From Lachancea thermotolerans CBS 6340 (Eukaryota > Ascomycota > Saccharomycetes > Saccharomycetales > Saccharomycetaceae): 64,000 nucleotides of DNA. A program made the translations under genes and the position numbers. This document shows positions 47,630 to 58,489 of this stretch, one piece after another (position 1 is the first letter of the stretch; each line of letters begins with the position of its first letter). The stretch spans positions 372,001-436,000 of the forward strand of contig NC_013080.1 in assembly GCF_000142805.1 (NCBI RefSeq). Reading direction: 5' to 3'. The notes beneath the pieces were generated by a model that saw only the letters and a program-made list of their open reading frames with translations, made no database searches and was not told the DNA's origin.

Positions 47630-50600
47630 ATGGCTATAATAAAAAGGGGAGCGAGGAATAAGACGGCCCAGCAGCCCGCCAAGAGGTCCGGACAGATAAA
47701 GAAGGCTACATTTGAGTCGAACAAGAAGAAAGAAGTGGGTGTGTCAGATTTAACGCTGCTTTCAAAGATCTCCGATGAATCCATCAACGACAACCTTAAA
47801 AAGAGGTTTCAGAATGGCACCATTTACACATACATCGGACATGTGCTTATTAGTGTTAATCCATTCCGGGATCTAGGTATTTACACCGACAGCGTTCTAA
47901 AAAGCTACATGGGCAAGAACAGGCTGGAGGTCCCACCTCATGTATTTGCAATCGCAGAGTCCATGTACTACAATATGAAAGCTTACAACGAGAATCAGTG
48001 CGTCATTATTTCCGGAGAATCAGGCGCAGGCAAGACAGAGGCTGCTAAGAGAATCATGCAATACATCGCTGCTGCGTCTAACACGCACTCTGATTCCATC
48101 GGAAAGATCAAAGACATGGTGTTAGCTACGAACCCCTTGCTAGAATCCTTCGGTTGTGCAAAAACACTCCGTAACAACAATTCTTCCCGCCACGGCAAGT
48201 ACCTCGAGATTCGCTTCAATGCACAGTTCGAGCCATGCGCTGGTAACATCACGAATTACCTTCTGGAGAAGCAGAGAGTTGTTGGTCAGCTTAAGGATGA
48301 AAGAAATTTCCATATTTTCTACCAATTCACAAAGGGTGCCTCGGACAACTATAGACAGCTCTTCGGGGTACAGATGCCCGAACAATACATCTACACTTCA
48401 GCTTCCGGATGCACATCTGTCGACACGATAGACGATTTGAGTGATTTCCAAGCTACTTTGAAAGCCATGCAGGTGATTGGGATAACACAGCAAGAACAAG
48501 ACGAATTGTTTCGCTTGTTGTCAGCTATCCTATGGATCGGTAATATTTCTTTTACAGAAAATGAAGAGGGCAATGCACAGGTTTGCGACACTTCTGTCAC
48601 TGACTTTGTTGCTTACTTGCTACAAGTTGATGCCCATTTTTTGACACAAGCGCTTGTAGAAAGAGTCATGGAAACCAACCATGGTATGAAAAGAGGCTCG
48701 GTATACCATGTTCCTTTGAATGTTGTCCAAGCTACGGCAGTGAAAGACGCCTTGGCCAAAGCTATCTACAATAACCTTTTCGACTGGATAGTAGATCGAG
48801 TTAATGTTTCTTTGCAAGCATTCCCTGGCGCCAATAAGTCTATTGGTATTCTTGATATTTATGGCTTCGAAATTTTTGACTACAACTCATTCGAACAAAT
48901 CTGCATAAACTATGTTAATGAGAAACTGCAGCAGATTTTTATCCAGCTGACTCTTAAATCAGAGCAAGAGGAATACGCCAGGGAACAAATCCAATGGACT
49001 CCTATCAAATACTTCGATAACAGAGTCGTGTGTGACCTGATAGAGGCTAGAAGGCCGCCAGGTATAATCGCAGCAATGAACGATTCAGTTGCTACAGCCC
49101 ACGCCGACTCGAATGCTGCGGATCAAGCGTTTGCTCAGCGTTTGAATCTATTCAGTTCTAATCCTCATTTCGAACTCCGGTCAACGAAGTTCATTATCAA
49201 GCACTACGCAGGCGATGTTACCTACGACATTTTCGGCATGACAGACAAAAACAAGGATCAATTACAAAAGGATCTTGTAGAGCTTATTGGAACCAGCTCT
49301 AATACATTCCTTTCTTCCATTTTTCCTACTACTGTTGACAAAAACTCTAAAAGAAGACCGCCCTCTGCAGGTGACAAAATCATTAAGAGTGCAAATGAAC
49401 TAGTAGAAACATTGTCAAAAGCCCAGCCATCATACATTAGGACGATCAAACCTAACCAAACAAAGTCACCAAACGACTATGACGACCATCAGGTCTTACA
49501 TCAAGTCAAGTACTTGGGGCTTCAGGAAAATGTTCGCATTAGGAGAGCAGGTTTTGCTTACAGACAAACTTTTGATAAGTTCGTTGAGAGGTTCTATTTG
49601 CTTTCTCCTCAGTGCTCTTACGCTGGTGATTATATCTGGCAGGGCGATACTCTTGATGCTGTTAAGCTGATTTTGAAGGACGCGTCCATCCCACCTTCTG
49701 AGTATCAGCTGGGTGTCAGCAAAGTTTTCATCAAAACCCCTGAGTCGCTTTTTGCATTGGAAACAATGAGAGACAAATACTGGTATAACATGGCAGCTAG
49801 GATTCAAAGAGCTTGGAGGAGATTCTTGCTAAGAAGAGTTGATGCTGCGAGCAGGATCCAGAGAGCAATAAGAGAAAAGAAAGGTGGCAACAAGTATGAA
49901 AAACTCAGGGATTCTGGCACGAAGTTGTTAGCAGGAAGGAAAGAAAGAAGGTCAATGTCGCTTCTGGGTTATCGTGCCTTTATGGGTGACTATTTGTCAT
50001 GCAATGAGCCAAAAGCTAAGGGTGCGTATATCAAAAGACAAGCAGGAATCAACGAGAAAGTGATTTTTTCTATTAATGGCGAGTCTCTACACTCAAAATT
50101 TGGTCGGTCGGCATTACGGCTCAGAAAGGCTTTCATTCTAACTCCATCCCACTTCTACGTTATCGGTCAAAACGCAGTCCAAAATCAAATCACTTACACA
50201 GTTGATTATAAAATTGACGTTAAGCAAATCAAATATGTGAGTTTGACAAATCTCCAGGATGATTGGGTTGGCATTTTTGTTGCGAATTCAACTTTGCCAG
50301 ATCCTTTGATCAACACTTACTTCAAAACAGAACTTATCACACACTTAAAATCTCTAAACAAAGGGATCGAAGTCAAGATCGGTCCGACCCTGGAATACCA
50401 AAAGAAACCTGGCAAGATACACGTTGTGAAGTGCCAGATTAGCGAGTCTGCTCCGAAATATGGAGACATATACAAATCCAGCACAATTTCAGTTCGCAAA
50501 GGACATCCTGCTACATCGAAATCGCATCCTAAACCTAAAAAGAAGAGCACTTATCAAGACTACGCTCCACAACACCGGACATCTACTTCAATTGGACAGC

Positions 50601-51418
50601 CATCAATACCGACTGCGACTCGCAGCACGGTTGTACCAACGACTGGCAAACAAGCTCCTGCAAAGCCTCCAGCCCCAAAAATCCGTCAAAAGAAGCCCGC
50701 TCCTCCACCTCCCGCCAAAAAACAATCCCAGCCAGCCCCTTCTTCGAATGTTGCTAACATAGCTGCAACCGCCGCACAGGCTGCATATCACCCCCAGCCA
50801 GCAGTTCATAATTCTGAGCAGGAAGCGGGAGTTAATCACGGCACGCCACCACGTCAAACACCTATGGGGGCCTCGCAAGGGTCTCGTAGTCGACAAGAAC
50901 CAAAGTCAAACTTTGCTACGGCAAGTTCGCCAGCAAAGTCTGCTGTGCCACCACCTCCACCACCACCACCACCAGCATCGAAACCTTCTGTGCCCAAGTT
51001 TGAAGCAGCGTATGACTTCGTCGGGACGGGCTCACCTTCTGAGCTACCGCTCAGTAAAGGTGATATCGTGTACATCTCAAGACAAGAACCTAGCGGCTGG
51101 TCTCTTGCTAAAACGCTTGACGGGGCCAAAGAAGGTTGGGTTCCTACTTCTTACATGACGGAGCATAAAGGTACAGCACATGCAGTGTCTAGTTCGAGAC
51201 CTAGTCAAAGTACGCAACCAGGAGTTTCAAGCAGTACTGAAAATTCTGCATCTACAGCAACTTCTGCCACTTTTACTGCACACTCTTCAGGTCCAGATCA
51301 AAATTCAATTTCCAACGCTTCTAGTAATCCACTAGCATCGGCGCTTGCTGCAAGAGCAAACAAGGTGCGCCAGGATAGCGATGAAGAAGAAGCCGAAGCA
51401 TCAGAAGACGACTGGTAG
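47630..51418 (+). CDS. MYO5: Class I myosin Myo5 (single ancestor of MYO3/MYO5)
   Basis: Actin motor that drives endocytic invagination at cortical patches. 1262 aa. Motor domain (about 35-720) with P-loop [12 protein letters not shown] near 128, switch [11 protein letters not shown], switch [17 protein letters not shown], and the TEDS-rule Ser357 in KRGSVYHVP, phosphorylated by PAK/Ypk kinases in yeast. Two IQ motifs ([14 protein letters not shown] and [12 protein letters not shown]) bind calmodulin. The TH1 lipid-binding domain, Pro-rich TH2, an SH3 domain near 1122-1182 ([29 protein letters not shown]) and an acidic Arp2/3-activating tail ([14 protein letters not shown]) follow. A poly-Pro run lies just before the SH3. 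Only one copy is present, as expected before genome duplication. Confidence 0.98.
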   Translation: MAIIKRGARNKTAQQPAKRSGQIKKATFESNKKKEVGVSDLTLLSKISDESINDNLKKRFQNGTIYTYIGHVLISVNPFRDLGIYTDSVLKSYMGKNRLEVPPHVFAIAESMYYNMKAYNENQCVIISGESGAGKTEAAKRIMQYIAAASNTHSDSIGKIKDMVLATNPLLESFGCAKTLRNNNSSRHGKYLEIRFNAQFEPCAGNITNYLLEKQRVVGQLKDERNFHIFYQFTKGASDNYRQLFGVQMPEQYIYTSASGCTSVDTIDDLSDFQATLKAMQVIGITQQEQDELFRLLSAILWIGNISFTENEEGNAQVCDTSVTDFVAYLLQVDAHFLTQALVERVMETNHGMKRGSVYHVPLNVVQATAVKDALAKAIYNNLFDWIVDRVNVSLQAFPGANKSIGILDIYGFEIFDYNSFEQICINYVNEKLQQIFIQLTLKSEQEEYAREQIQWTPIKYFDNRVVCDLIEARRPPGIIAAMNDSVATAHADSNAADQAFAQRLNLFSSNPHFELRSTKFIIKHYAGDVTYDIFGMTDKNKDQLQKDLVELIGTSSNTFLSSIFPTTVDKNSKRRPPSAGDKIIKSANELVETLSKAQPSYIRTIKPNQTKSPNDYDDHQVLHQVKYLGLQENVRIRRAGFAYRQTFDKFVERFYLLSPQCSYAGDYIWQGDTLDAVKLILKDASIPPSEYQLGVSKVFIKTPESLFALETMRDKYWYNMAARIQRAWRRFLLRRVDAASRIQRAIREKKGGNKYEKLRDSGTKLLAGRKERRSMSLLGYRAFMGDYLSCNEPKAKGAYIKRQAGINEKVIFSINGESLHSKFGRSALRLRKAFILTPSHFYVIGQNAVQNQITYTVDYKIDVKQIKYVSLTNLQDDWVGIFVANSTLPDPLINTYFKTELITHLKSLNKGIEVKIGPTLEYQKKPGKIHVVKCQISESAPKYGDIYKSSTISVRKGHPATSKSHPKPKKKSTYQDYAPQHRTSTSIGQPSIPTATRSTVVPTTGKQAPAKPPAPKIRQKKPAPPPPAKKQSQPAPSSNVANIAATAAQAAYHPQPAVHNSEQEAGVNHGTPPRQTPMGASQGSRSRQEPKSNFATASSPAKSAVPPPPPPPPPASKPSVPKFEAAYDFVGTGSPSELPLSKGDIVYISRQEPSGWSLAKTLDGAKEGWVPTSYMTEHKGTAHAVSSSRPSQSTQPGVSSSTENSASTATSATFTAHSSGPDQNSISNASSNPLASALAARANKVRQDSDEEEAEASEDDW

Positions 51419-51549
51419 AAGAATGGTCAACCTTTAATTTTTCATAGAACTTTAACCTAGATATCCACACGAACAACGAATATCTCATGTCTCCTCCTTA
51501 TACATAAGCTTAATATAATAAAAGTAATTGAAATTGCGCATACCCCCCT

Positions 51550-53121
51550 TCAAGACTGAGCAAGTCTGTAAGTTCCAAGCGCAACAAGTGCTCCGGACAC
51601 TGTGTAGACGACCAACTTCTTAGAATCCCATTTGGTTGAGCCGTCTCTGTTGAAGCCCGGCTTAGCTTCTATGAAGGCCTGTGCCATCTTTGGTTTAGTG
51701 GGAGTATATGGTGGATTTCTGACCCCATTCATCAGCTCAGTCCAGAAAGGTTGCCTGATAACAGTCCTCTCGTGAGTAAAAGCACTGTAGCTCCACCTTC
51801 CATGATAACTACCAGAACCTGACTGGCGGATACCTCCAAAAGGAGCATTTTGTGCTGCAACATGAACCAGCGTGTCGCCAATCATACAAGCACCTGATTT
51901 GACCTGCGTCATAATACGTTCTGTCTCATGTTTGTTGTTTGAGAAAATATACATGGCCAGCGGGTTATTGTGATACTTTTTCACCTTCGCAATGGCATCA
52001 TCAAGGTCAACGTACGTCACGAACGGCAAAAAAGGTGCGAAGTTCTCCTCCTTCATTAGTGCATGGTCCCATCCAACATCGAAAACAACAGTTGGAGGCA
52101 AGCAGTTTTTAGGAAGCTCAGCAGCTACATTGGAGGGTTGGACCGTTGTACCATCTGTACACTCAAGCTTCTTTTTCGCGCTTTCATAAGCCTTCTCATG
52201 GACCATGCAAGTATAGTCGGTATCTTTGTCCAAAATCGGCCAGAATTCATCCAGTACGCCTTTCGCCAGTTCCTTGATCTTCTTGATCTGCGACTCGTGG
52301 ACGATAACGTAGTCTGATGCAACGCATGTTTGTCCTGAATTGCTGAATGCGCCAAAAAATACTCTCTTCAAAGCAGCTCTCATGTTTGATTCGGAAAAGT
52401 GCTCAGTTATGAACACAGGACTTTTACCGCCTAGTTCAAGCGTGTAAGGAGTAAGGTGTTTCGCAGCTTCTTGCGCAACTATCGCGCCAACTTTTGTAGA
52501 ACCCGTGTAAAAGATCTTATCAAAATTTGGGTTTTGAATCAATCGGGTAGTCTCAGTAACAGCACCTTGTACTACTTTGAGCCATTTACTGCTAACATGG
52601 CATGAGATAATATTTCCAAGCAGTCGCGAGGTATTAGGAACAAGCTCGCTGGGCTTCCAGACGACGGAATTGCCACCCGCAATCGCAGCAGCGACAGGCT
52701 CCAAACCAAGCAGAACTGGGTAATTGAAAGGAGAAATCACCAGCACGGATCCCAGAGATATTCTGTCCACAGAAACATTGCTGAACATAAAAAGTGCCGA
52801 TGACTCCCTAATTTTCTCTGGCTTGATCCAATGAGGGAGTTTCTTGATGTACTGTAATATGCTGTTATACAGCACAACCAACTCCATAACCACTGTCTCA
52901 TGCTTGCTTCTCTTGAAATCATTTAGTAAAGCTTCGATAATCTCAGCCTCGTGGTCTTTGACACTGTAGTACAAAGATTTAAGGGTATCTAGTCTTAATT
53001 TGAGGTCGTGGTTCCGAGGATTCTTAAATTTGGAGATTTCCGCCTGTCTTTCTTCAAATGAAGCTTTGCTAAGCTTGACGATCTCATCGATGTCATCCAC
53101 GGGGGTGTACTGTAAGCTCAT
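51550..53121 (-). CDS. HFD1: Fatty aldehyde dehydrogenase Hfd1
   Basis: Membrane-bound aldehyde dehydrogenase that oxidises hexadecenal in sphingolipid breakdown and 4-hydroxybenzaldehyde for coenzyme Q head-group synthesis. 523 aa (532 in yeast). ALDH fold: VISPFNYPVLLGLEPVAAAI, GGNSVVWKPSE, the catalytic Glu in TLELGGKSPVFI, the catalytic Cys in NSGQTCVASDYVIV, and PFGGIRQSGSGSYHG. The C-terminal segment LVVYTVSGALVALGTYRLAQ is a tail anchor to mitochondria/lipid droplets. Convergent with MYO5 and divergent from SHE2 (114 bp). Confidence 0.96.
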   Translation of the reverse strand: MSLQYTPVDDIDEIVKLSKASFEERQAEISKFKNPRNHDLKLRLDTLKSLYYSVKDHEAEIIEALLNDFKRSKHETVVMELVVLYNSILQYIKKLPHWIKPEKIRESSALFMFSNVSVDRISLGSVLVISPFNYPVLLGLEPVAAAIAGGNSVVWKPSELVPNTSRLLGNIISCHVSSKWLKVVQGAVTETTRLIQNPNFDKIFYTGSTKVGAIVAQEAAKHLTPYTLELGGKSPVFITEHFSESNMRAALKRVFFGAFSNSGQTCVASDYVIVHESQIKKIKELAKGVLDEFWPILDKDTDYTCMVHEKAYESAKKKLECTDGTTVQPSNVAAELPKNCLPPTVVFDVGWDHALMKEENFAPFLPFVTYVDLDDAIAKVKKYHNNPLAMYIFSNNKHETERIMTQVKSGACMIGDTLVHVAAQNAPFGGIRQSGSGSYHGRWSYSAFTHERTVIRQPFWTELMNGVRNPPYTPTKPKMAQAFIEAKPGFNRDGSTKWDSKKLVVYTVSGALVALGTYRLAQS

Positions 53122-53235
53122 GGCTTAACTTTTTGCAGTTCGGTTGACTTTCAGAATGCAAAAACCATTTACAATTCTGTTACGATAACAAAATGAACTT
53201 TACTCAAATCATCGCCCCGCTATAAAGCCTCGAAA

Positions 53236-53946
53236 ATGAAAAACGTAACTTTCCCAGCAAATGAGAATGTTTTAAAGTCGCTTCAATTGGCTATTCAATC
53301 CTATTCAAATTATTTGTCTTCTTATATTGATGCTTTGAACAAATACATCAGTCATCAGCGCCGGGTTTCAACGCTGAGGTTTGAAAGAGCCACTTTGATC
53401 AAATACGTTAAGAAATTGAGGTTCTTCAACGAAGAATTGATGAGCATGGATATGGTTCAGCAATATAGGGGTGGCAACTTAATAAAAACTGCTGTCTGCT
53501 CTCTCGCATCCTTCTTTATCCGCTGTCTCGAGGTGATGGATCTTTTAAACTACTACCTCACTCAGTCATTGAAAAACGAAACTATCTCGAAAACCCTCAA
53601 TCGTGATTTAGTGGTCAGCGAAGATTGCGTCGTCTTTCTAGAAAGTACTTACCGTCACTACGTAAAGTTCACGCAGTGGATGCTCGAGGCATTGGACATC
53701 CACGATGCCACGTTGACTGTTGAGGTGTTACAATTTGCCAGGAAATGCGCAAAGGAAGACGGTCTTGATTTGGAGGAAACAGATGATATTTTGCTGCAGG
53801 AAGTTGGCGTAGTCTCTAGTGCATCAGAGTACCAAGAATTGCTCGACGAATGGTGTCTCGTACTTTCCGAACAGTATATGGGCCTGACGAAGGCGTTCGA
53901 GGCTGAAACAACGCGCTGGAGCGAAATCTTTGAGGGGCGTAAATAA
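53236..53946 (+). CDS. SHE2: mRNA-localisation RNA-binding protein She2
   Basis: In S. cerevisiae She2 binds zip-code hairpins of ASH1 and other mRNAs and joins them, through She3, to the type V myosin Myo4. 236 aa (246 in yeast). It matches along its helical fold: SNYLSSYIDALNKYISHQRR, VSTLRFERATLIKYVKKLRF, EVMDLLNYYLTQSLK, TYRHYVKFTQWMLEAL, and LQFARKCAKEDGLDLEETDD. The basic helical hairpin with RR/R (HQRRVSTLRFER) carries RNA-contact residues. In S. cerevisiae it lies beside MYO3 (YKL130C/YKL129C). Its stop is 33 bp from that of EUC1. Confidence 0.95.
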   Translation: MKNVTFPANENVLKSLQLAIQSYSNYLSSYIDALNKYISHQRRVSTLRFERATLIKYVKKLRFFNEELMSMDMVQQYRGGNLIKTAVCSLASFFIRCLEVMDLLNYYLTQSLKNETISKTLNRDLVVSEDCVVFLESTYRHYVKFTQWMLEALDIHDATLTVEVLQFARKCAKEDGLDLEETDDILLQEVGVVSSASEYQELLDEWCLVLSEQYMGLTKAFEAETTRWSEIFEGRK

Positions 53947-53979
53947 GATACTTACTGGCGCTGAACCTGAGCCCAGGCT

Positions 53980-55110
53980 TTACGCTTCTTGATCAGAGCC
54001 TTCGTGGTGAGAATCTACATTTGGGTCCTCTGAATCTTCCTCGCCGCTTCCGTTGCTTAAAGGTGTGCTTTGCTGATGTCGGACGTCGCTAGAACGCCCT
54101 TCTACGTGTCGTCTGGGTGCCGTTTGCAACGTCAGACTATAATCGCTGGGACGGTCCATCTTTTTGGCGAAGTAAATGTATAGCTGGTTGAGACTCAGTT
54201 CTCGGCCTTTGCCAGGAAACGAATTGTTTTTGAGTCGTATGTTCTCCACTACGCTTGTAGCTTGGAGTCGTGTAGTACCAGCTGGCAGATTGTACTTCTC
54301 AGGATGGTTCTTTATGTCGATAATTTTGTTAATGATATGCATCCTTTTCGCGTAAAATGTGCGCTCTGATGGCTTGCGTCTCCAGCTGGGACCGAACCGC
54401 CGTTCAAGAGCTAGAAGAGAAGGCTGACCACGAAGTCCAGCGAAGTACTCTTGGGCAACTTCGTAGACTGTTCGAAGTGACCGGTTCAGCTTGTAGCATG
54501 GATATCGGCTGCGATCATCTTTGTATGCATCAGAGACACTTTGGGAGCGTTCAACAAGGGACGAAGGCGGCTCAAAGTCCTGATAGTTGAGCCTTGTCCA
54601 CATATCGCTCTCCTCCGTTTTGCACCACCCGGTCCCCCCACCTGCATGCGCCGCCTCAAGACGGTGCTCATTGTCCCGCTGCTGACGGTATGCTTCGTGG
54701 TTCTCATGCAGCAGATGCGAGCCAACAAGGTCTTCCGCTTCTTGACCAGTGACATGCTCGTTGGAGTGATCCCAGGATAGAACTCTTTTTTCGCTCATGA
54801 CCCCAACCACTTCCTTAAATATCTCTTTAAGCGCTCCAACATCAGTGGCACATTTCTCAAACTGCTTTAGTCCCATCTCCAGTTTTTTGCATGTTTCGAT
54901 GTAAAAGTCCTCTTGCTCCTGCTCCAGCTGAACAACGCGAGTCTTGAGAAACTCATTTTGTTCTTGTATCTTTGCGAGTTGGTCGAGCACAACTGCCTGA
55001 AATGCGGAGGCCACGGGCGTTGGTGACGGTACAGAATCGCTTACACGAGAATTCTTGTTAGGGGTGTTTTGCTCAGCTTCTTCGTTGCTCACAAGCTCAT
55101 TACGCATCAT
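53980..55110 (-). CDS. EUC1: Gcr1_C-domain DNA-binding protein Euc1
   Basis: 376 aa (about 462 in yeast). An N-terminal coiled coil (AVVLDQLAKIQEQNEFLKTR, about 40-75) is followed by a long linker and the Gcr1_C DNA-binding domain near 208-290: CYKLNRSLRTVYEVAQEYFA, GQPSLLALERRFGPSWRRKP and ERTFYAKRMHIINKI, with LSLNQLYIYF. A Ser/Asp/Glu-rich tail ends it. Yeast Euc1 marks ubiquitin hot spots on chromatin with SUMO and Slx5/8. The ATG at 55110 is followed by a second. In S. cerevisiae it sits between HFD1 and MED11, as here apart from SHE2. Confidence 0.88.
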   Translation of the reverse strand: MMRNELVSNEEAEQNTPNKNSRVSDSVPSPTPVASAFQAVVLDQLAKIQEQNEFLKTRVVQLEQEQEDFYIETCKKLEMGLKQFEKCATDVGALKEIFKEVVGVMSEKRVLSWDHSNEHVTGQEAEDLVGSHLLHENHEAYRQQRDNEHRLEAAHAGGGTGWCKTEESDMWTRLNYQDFEPPSSLVERSQSVSDAYKDDRSRYPCYKLNRSLRTVYEVAQEYFAGLRGQPSLLALERRFGPSWRRKPSERTFYAKRMHIINKIIDIKNHPEKYNLPAGTTRLQATSVVENIRLKNNSFPGKGRELSLNQLYIYFAKKMDRPSDYSLTLQTAPRRHVEGRSSDVRHQQSTPLSNGSGEEDSEDPNVDSHHEGSDQEA

Positions 55111-55724
55111 GGTCCTCTTGGAGCTCCTTCGGAAAATTGTTCTGGTCTAGCAAAGCGTTTGAAGTCCCTAAGTCTGACCTATTGACCCTCAACCTCGTAT
55201 GTCATCAATGTCTCTTGCTTTTGATGAGCTAAGTGTGGTTTCCTTAAAGGAATATATCAAACTAAAACCCGCATAAAGAACAGTGAGTTAGTATACAACT
55301 CATGAGTTAGTAAGGAAGAACATAGCCACAGCAGGAAGCAAATTAGCAGAGTAGTTAACGAATGCAGACCCTCGGCCTGCTAATAATTAGGTTAGTCCTG
55401 TAATGCTGATACAGATGGTGTCTTGTGCTCGAAACGCATATCATTGTTAAATTACCGTTTTCTGTCACTTGTTTCTTAGCCACTGCTTCAAGTGAATTGG
55501 TGTGATCTATATAGTTCTAAAAACAAAAGCCTTTTGATGAGCAGCGATTCTCTAGCTAGCACGCAGCATTCTCGCAATCGGTTCAATGCACACAAAGAGG
55601 GGCGCCTCGCCCAGCGAGCCCCGTGTTGCGAACTTCGCAAAGTGTCTCTCAGGTCTACAACCTACTGCCGGCCAGGCGCCTTCAATTGCCTGTTATTTCT
55701 GGAGTTTGAAGAATGAACGTTAGA
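55111..55724. promoter_or_regulatory. EUC1 promoter / MED11 3' flank
   Basis: 614 bp. A direct repeat GAGTTAGTA occurs twice (about 55282 and 55303) in a TA-rich stretch. I see no other motif, and the small open frame at 55492-55716 is not recognisable. Confidence 0.4.
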
Positions 55725-56060
55725 TTATGAGGCCTCATGCTCTAAGTGTTCAAACTGTTCTCTCATTTTCTCGTTGTCTTGGCCAACGGCTTTCTTGTTA
55801 ACGTTAATGGGCAGGAGCCGAGTTCCAACGTTTTCGTCCAGATGTCTAATTTCCCGCCTTAGCGCGACCGTTGCCTCCTCCAGACTGCCGTAAAAGCTGC
55901 GTATATGGTTCTCAAACTGCGATTTCATATTTTCATTGCCTCGTTTGAGCTCTTCGATTGTACCAACGGCCTGGGAGGCGTGAAGCAAGGTAGACAAAAG
56001 CTGGTTGTCAACAGCGTTCAGGCTCTCAAGCCTTTCTTGTATAAACTCCGGCTGAGGCAT
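55725..56060 (-). CDS. MED11: Mediator head subunit Med11
   Basis: Essential small subunit of the Mediator head that contacts TFIIH and Pol II. 111 aa (about 115 in yeast). Strong match: FIQERLESLNAVDNQL, ELKRGNENMKSQFENHIRSF, ALRREIRHLDENVGTRLLPI, NVNKKAVGQDNEKMREQ. All-helical. Divergent from FOL3 with a 148-bp shared promoter, as YMR112C and YMR113W. Confidence 0.94.
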   Translation of the reverse strand: MPQPEFIQERLESLNAVDNQLLSTLLHASQAVGTIEELKRGNENMKSQFENHIRSFYGSLEEATVALRREIRHLDENVGTRLLPINVNKKAVGQDNEKMREQFEHLEHEAS

Positions 56061-56208
56061 CCGTCCGGGGGTAGCTTTCAGGTTTTGGTCTCAATGGGTT
56101 CCGCCAATTTCAAATTTCAACTTGAAGTTTTCAACACCTTAGCAGCAGAAAACCTGAATCACCAACGCTCACATAAAAGCAGTTCTAGAGACAAAAAAGG
56201 GCAGCGCA

Positions 56209-57474
56209 ATGAGCATAGAACTAGGACTTTCTCGAATAACTAATCTACTATCACACTTGGGAAACCCTCAGGACAAATTTAGAGTTTTGCATGTTGCAGG
56301 AACGAATGGCAAGGGATCAGTGTGCTCTCTTCTGCAGTCGGTCTTGCAGCAGAATACTCTAAATTTAGTGGGAAAATTCACATCACCACACCTGATTCAC
56401 ATTACTGATTGCATCAGTGTTAATAACAAGCCAATATCTACTTTGGATTTCAATTCTATTCGCACTCGCCTGGACCATATGAACGCAGCTCATCAAATAG
56501 GTTGTACCGAATTTGAGCTTCTAACTTGCACAGCGCTGGAATATTTCCACCTCAAAAAGTGCAACTGGTGCGTACTGGAAGTTGGGTTAGGGGGCAGATT
56601 AGACGCCACGAATTGTACCGTTGGGTCTCAAAAAGTTTGTGGAATAACCAAAATTGGTATGGATCACCAAGGGTTCCTGGGAAACACTTTGCAAGAAATC
56701 GCCGCCGAAAAAGCTGCAATTGTAACTTCAGGTGTCCCTTTCGTCGCTGTTGATGGCACAAATGACAAGCGTGTTCTGGATATTGTGGAGAAACGTGCAA
56801 GCCTTGTGGGCGCAACGTTTTCGCCTACAACAACTCGTATATCGGGGCATTTTATCCATACAGATTCATGGGGCAAAGTGGCGAGAGAAGCTGTAGCGCT
56901 CAATGGCGATTATCAAAAGTCGAACGTTGCCGTCGCCCTTTCAATGCTTGACTTTCTTCAGCGTGAAGATCAGGTTTCAATTTCAAGAGAAGAATTAATA
57001 GATGGCCTAAAGACCGTGAGTTGGCCAGGTAGACTACAAAATGCGGAATTGATACTTCCGCAAGGCCAGCAAACTTTGAAGATATTATTAGATGGTGCTC
57101 ACAATGGAGACGCGGCCGAGGCTCTCGCATCATACATAAAGGAGCACGTTCGTCGCGACTCAGAACCATTAAGGTTTTTGGTTGCAGTTACGCAGGGGAA
57201 AGATCTTGAACCACTTCTTTCGCCTTTGATTAGATCCTGCGATGAGGTCGTTGTCACAAAGTTTGGGCCTGTAGATCGCATGCCTTGGATATCTGCAATG
57301 GATCCCTCTGATCTTGCCAGGTTCGTTTCAAAGTACACTGACCACGTATTAATACAGCCTAATTTACAAGATGCGGTTGCTTACCTACAGAATACGTCCC
57401 CAAGGCAGACGGTAATTTGCGGCTCTCTGTATCTTTGTGGACAATTGCTACAAAGCACAGAAGTCAAATGGTGA
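56209..57474 (+). CDS. FOL3: Dihydrofolate synthetase Fol3
   Basis: ATP-dependent ligase adding the first glutamate to dihydropteroate, an essential folate step. 421 aa (427 in yeast). Mur-ligase/FPGS fold: MSIELGLSRITNLLSHLGNP, P-loop HVAGTNGKGSVCSLL, KFTSPHLIHITDCISVNN, CTEFELLTCTALEYF, LEVGLGGRLDATN, and the C-terminal DGAHNGDAAEAL. It is closer to Fol3 than to the paralogue Rma1; in this non-duplicated genome it stands for both. Its stop is 7 bp from the stop of the next, convergent gene, so their 3' ends must overlap. Confidence 0.93.
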   Translation: MSIELGLSRITNLLSHLGNPQDKFRVLHVAGTNGKGSVCSLLQSVLQQNTLNLVGKFTSPHLIHITDCISVNNKPISTLDFNSIRTRLDHMNAAHQIGCTEFELLTCTALEYFHLKKCNWCVLEVGLGGRLDATNCTVGSQKVCGITKIGMDHQGFLGNTLQEIAAEKAAIVTSGVPFVAVDGTNDKRVLDIVEKRASLVGATFSPTTTRISGHFIHTDSWGKVAREAVALNGDYQKSNVAVALSMLDFLQREDQVSISREELIDGLKTVSWPGRLQNAELILPQGQQTLKILLDGAHNGDAAEALASYIKEHVRRDSEPLRFLVAVTQGKDLEPLLSPLIRSCDEVVVTKFGPVDRMPWISAMDPSDLARFVSKYTDHVLIQPNLQDAVAYLQNTSPRQTVICGSLYLCGQLLQSTEVKW

Positions 57475-57481
57475 AAGTGGG

Positions 57482-58489
57482 TCATCTTTTTTGACGTTTG
57501 TTAATAGAGCCGCGGAGCATGTTTTCGATGCCTCTTTTTGAAGTTGTTTTCTGGTTTAGGTCGCTCTTTAGCGATACTTCAGGCTCTTGTTTGACATCAC
57601 TCGCTTCTTCAAGCTTTCGCGGCTCCTCTTTAGAGTGTTTCTGAGAATTTTCGTCTCTTTCATGAAGGCTAGGCTTTTTGTCGTCTTTCTCTTCATGCTT
57701 CCACGAGCTTTCGAAATCCGAGCGCGAACTTTGTTCGCCCTTCACCAAAGATTTTTTTGTTTTGTCCTCTTTTTTGAAAAAGTCGCGCACAGCGCCCTTT
57801 GCTGGGGAAACAAGGCACTTTCCGTTGTTTGCAACCTTCCCGACCTCAGAACTTACCTGCCACCACTCCAAAACGCTTTTGTCGCAATATGCTTTTAGTG
57901 TTTGTTCCAGTTCCGACTCTTTCCAACTGGTTTTTGACTCATCGAGCCACATGTTCCACTCTTTTGAGCCGCGTTCCAATACAACAGGCATGCGAAAGTG
58001 GAGCCACTCCAACTCCGGAGGCGCCGGTCCTGTGATAATAGTATATGAATAGAAATCTTGGGCCTCCACATGGTCATACATACCGGCCAAAAACATCAAT
58101 TCACGATCCTTCCTCGTGATATAGTATGGGATCTTGGTCTTGCCTTTAGTTTGCCACTCGTAATAACCACTCACGGGTACCACGCATCTTTTGTAATTGC
58201 AGGGCGTGGCCCACATTTTACTTGTCGCTATGTTTTCTTTACGTGCATTAAAGGTCTTGTAGGGCTGCGACTTGGCCACGTCTTTTGTCCAGTGTGGAAC
58301 AAGACCCCATTGCATACTCCTCAAATGTTCGTGATTTGTAAGAACTGGTGCTCTTTGCGTGGGCGCGATGTTATAGGAACTTTCGAAGTTTACAGGTCCA
58401 TCTTCTGGACTTTCATAGGTTATATCGAGCTCAGTGAGTCTTCTACCGACGTCAATGCCGCTGTAGCCTAATGCGTATCTTCCGCACAT
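57482..58489 (-). CDS. SRAP/HMCES-family abasic-site DNA shield protein (YMR114C orthologue)
   Basis: 335 aa (368 in yeast). The SRAP domain fills the first 230 residues. The catalytic Cys2 follows Met (MCGRYALGY), the Asn lies in YNIAPTQRAPVL, the Glu in VSGYYEWQTKGKTK and the His in WLHFRMPVVL. HMCES and bacterial YedK form a thiazolidine DNA-protein crosslink with abasic sites in single-stranded DNA through Cys2. The C-terminal 100 residues are Lys/Glu-rich and disordered. All catalytic residues are present, so it should be active. Confidence 0.92.
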   Translation of the reverse strand: MCGRYALGYSGIDVGRRLTELDITYESPEDGPVNFESSYNIAPTQRAPVLTNHEHLRSMQWGLVPHWTKDVAKSQPYKTFNARKENIATSKMWATPCNYKRCVVPVSGYYEWQTKGKTKIPYYITRKDRELMFLAGMYDHVEAQDFYSYTIITGPAPPELEWLHFRMPVVLERGSKEWNMWLDESKTSWKESELEQTLKAYCDKSVLEWWQVSSEVGKVANNGKCLVSPAKGAVRDFFKKEDKTKKSLVKGEQSSRSDFESSWKHEEKDDKKPSLHERDENSQKHSKEEPRKLEEASDVKQEPEVSLKSDLNQKTTSKRGIENMLRGSINKRQKR

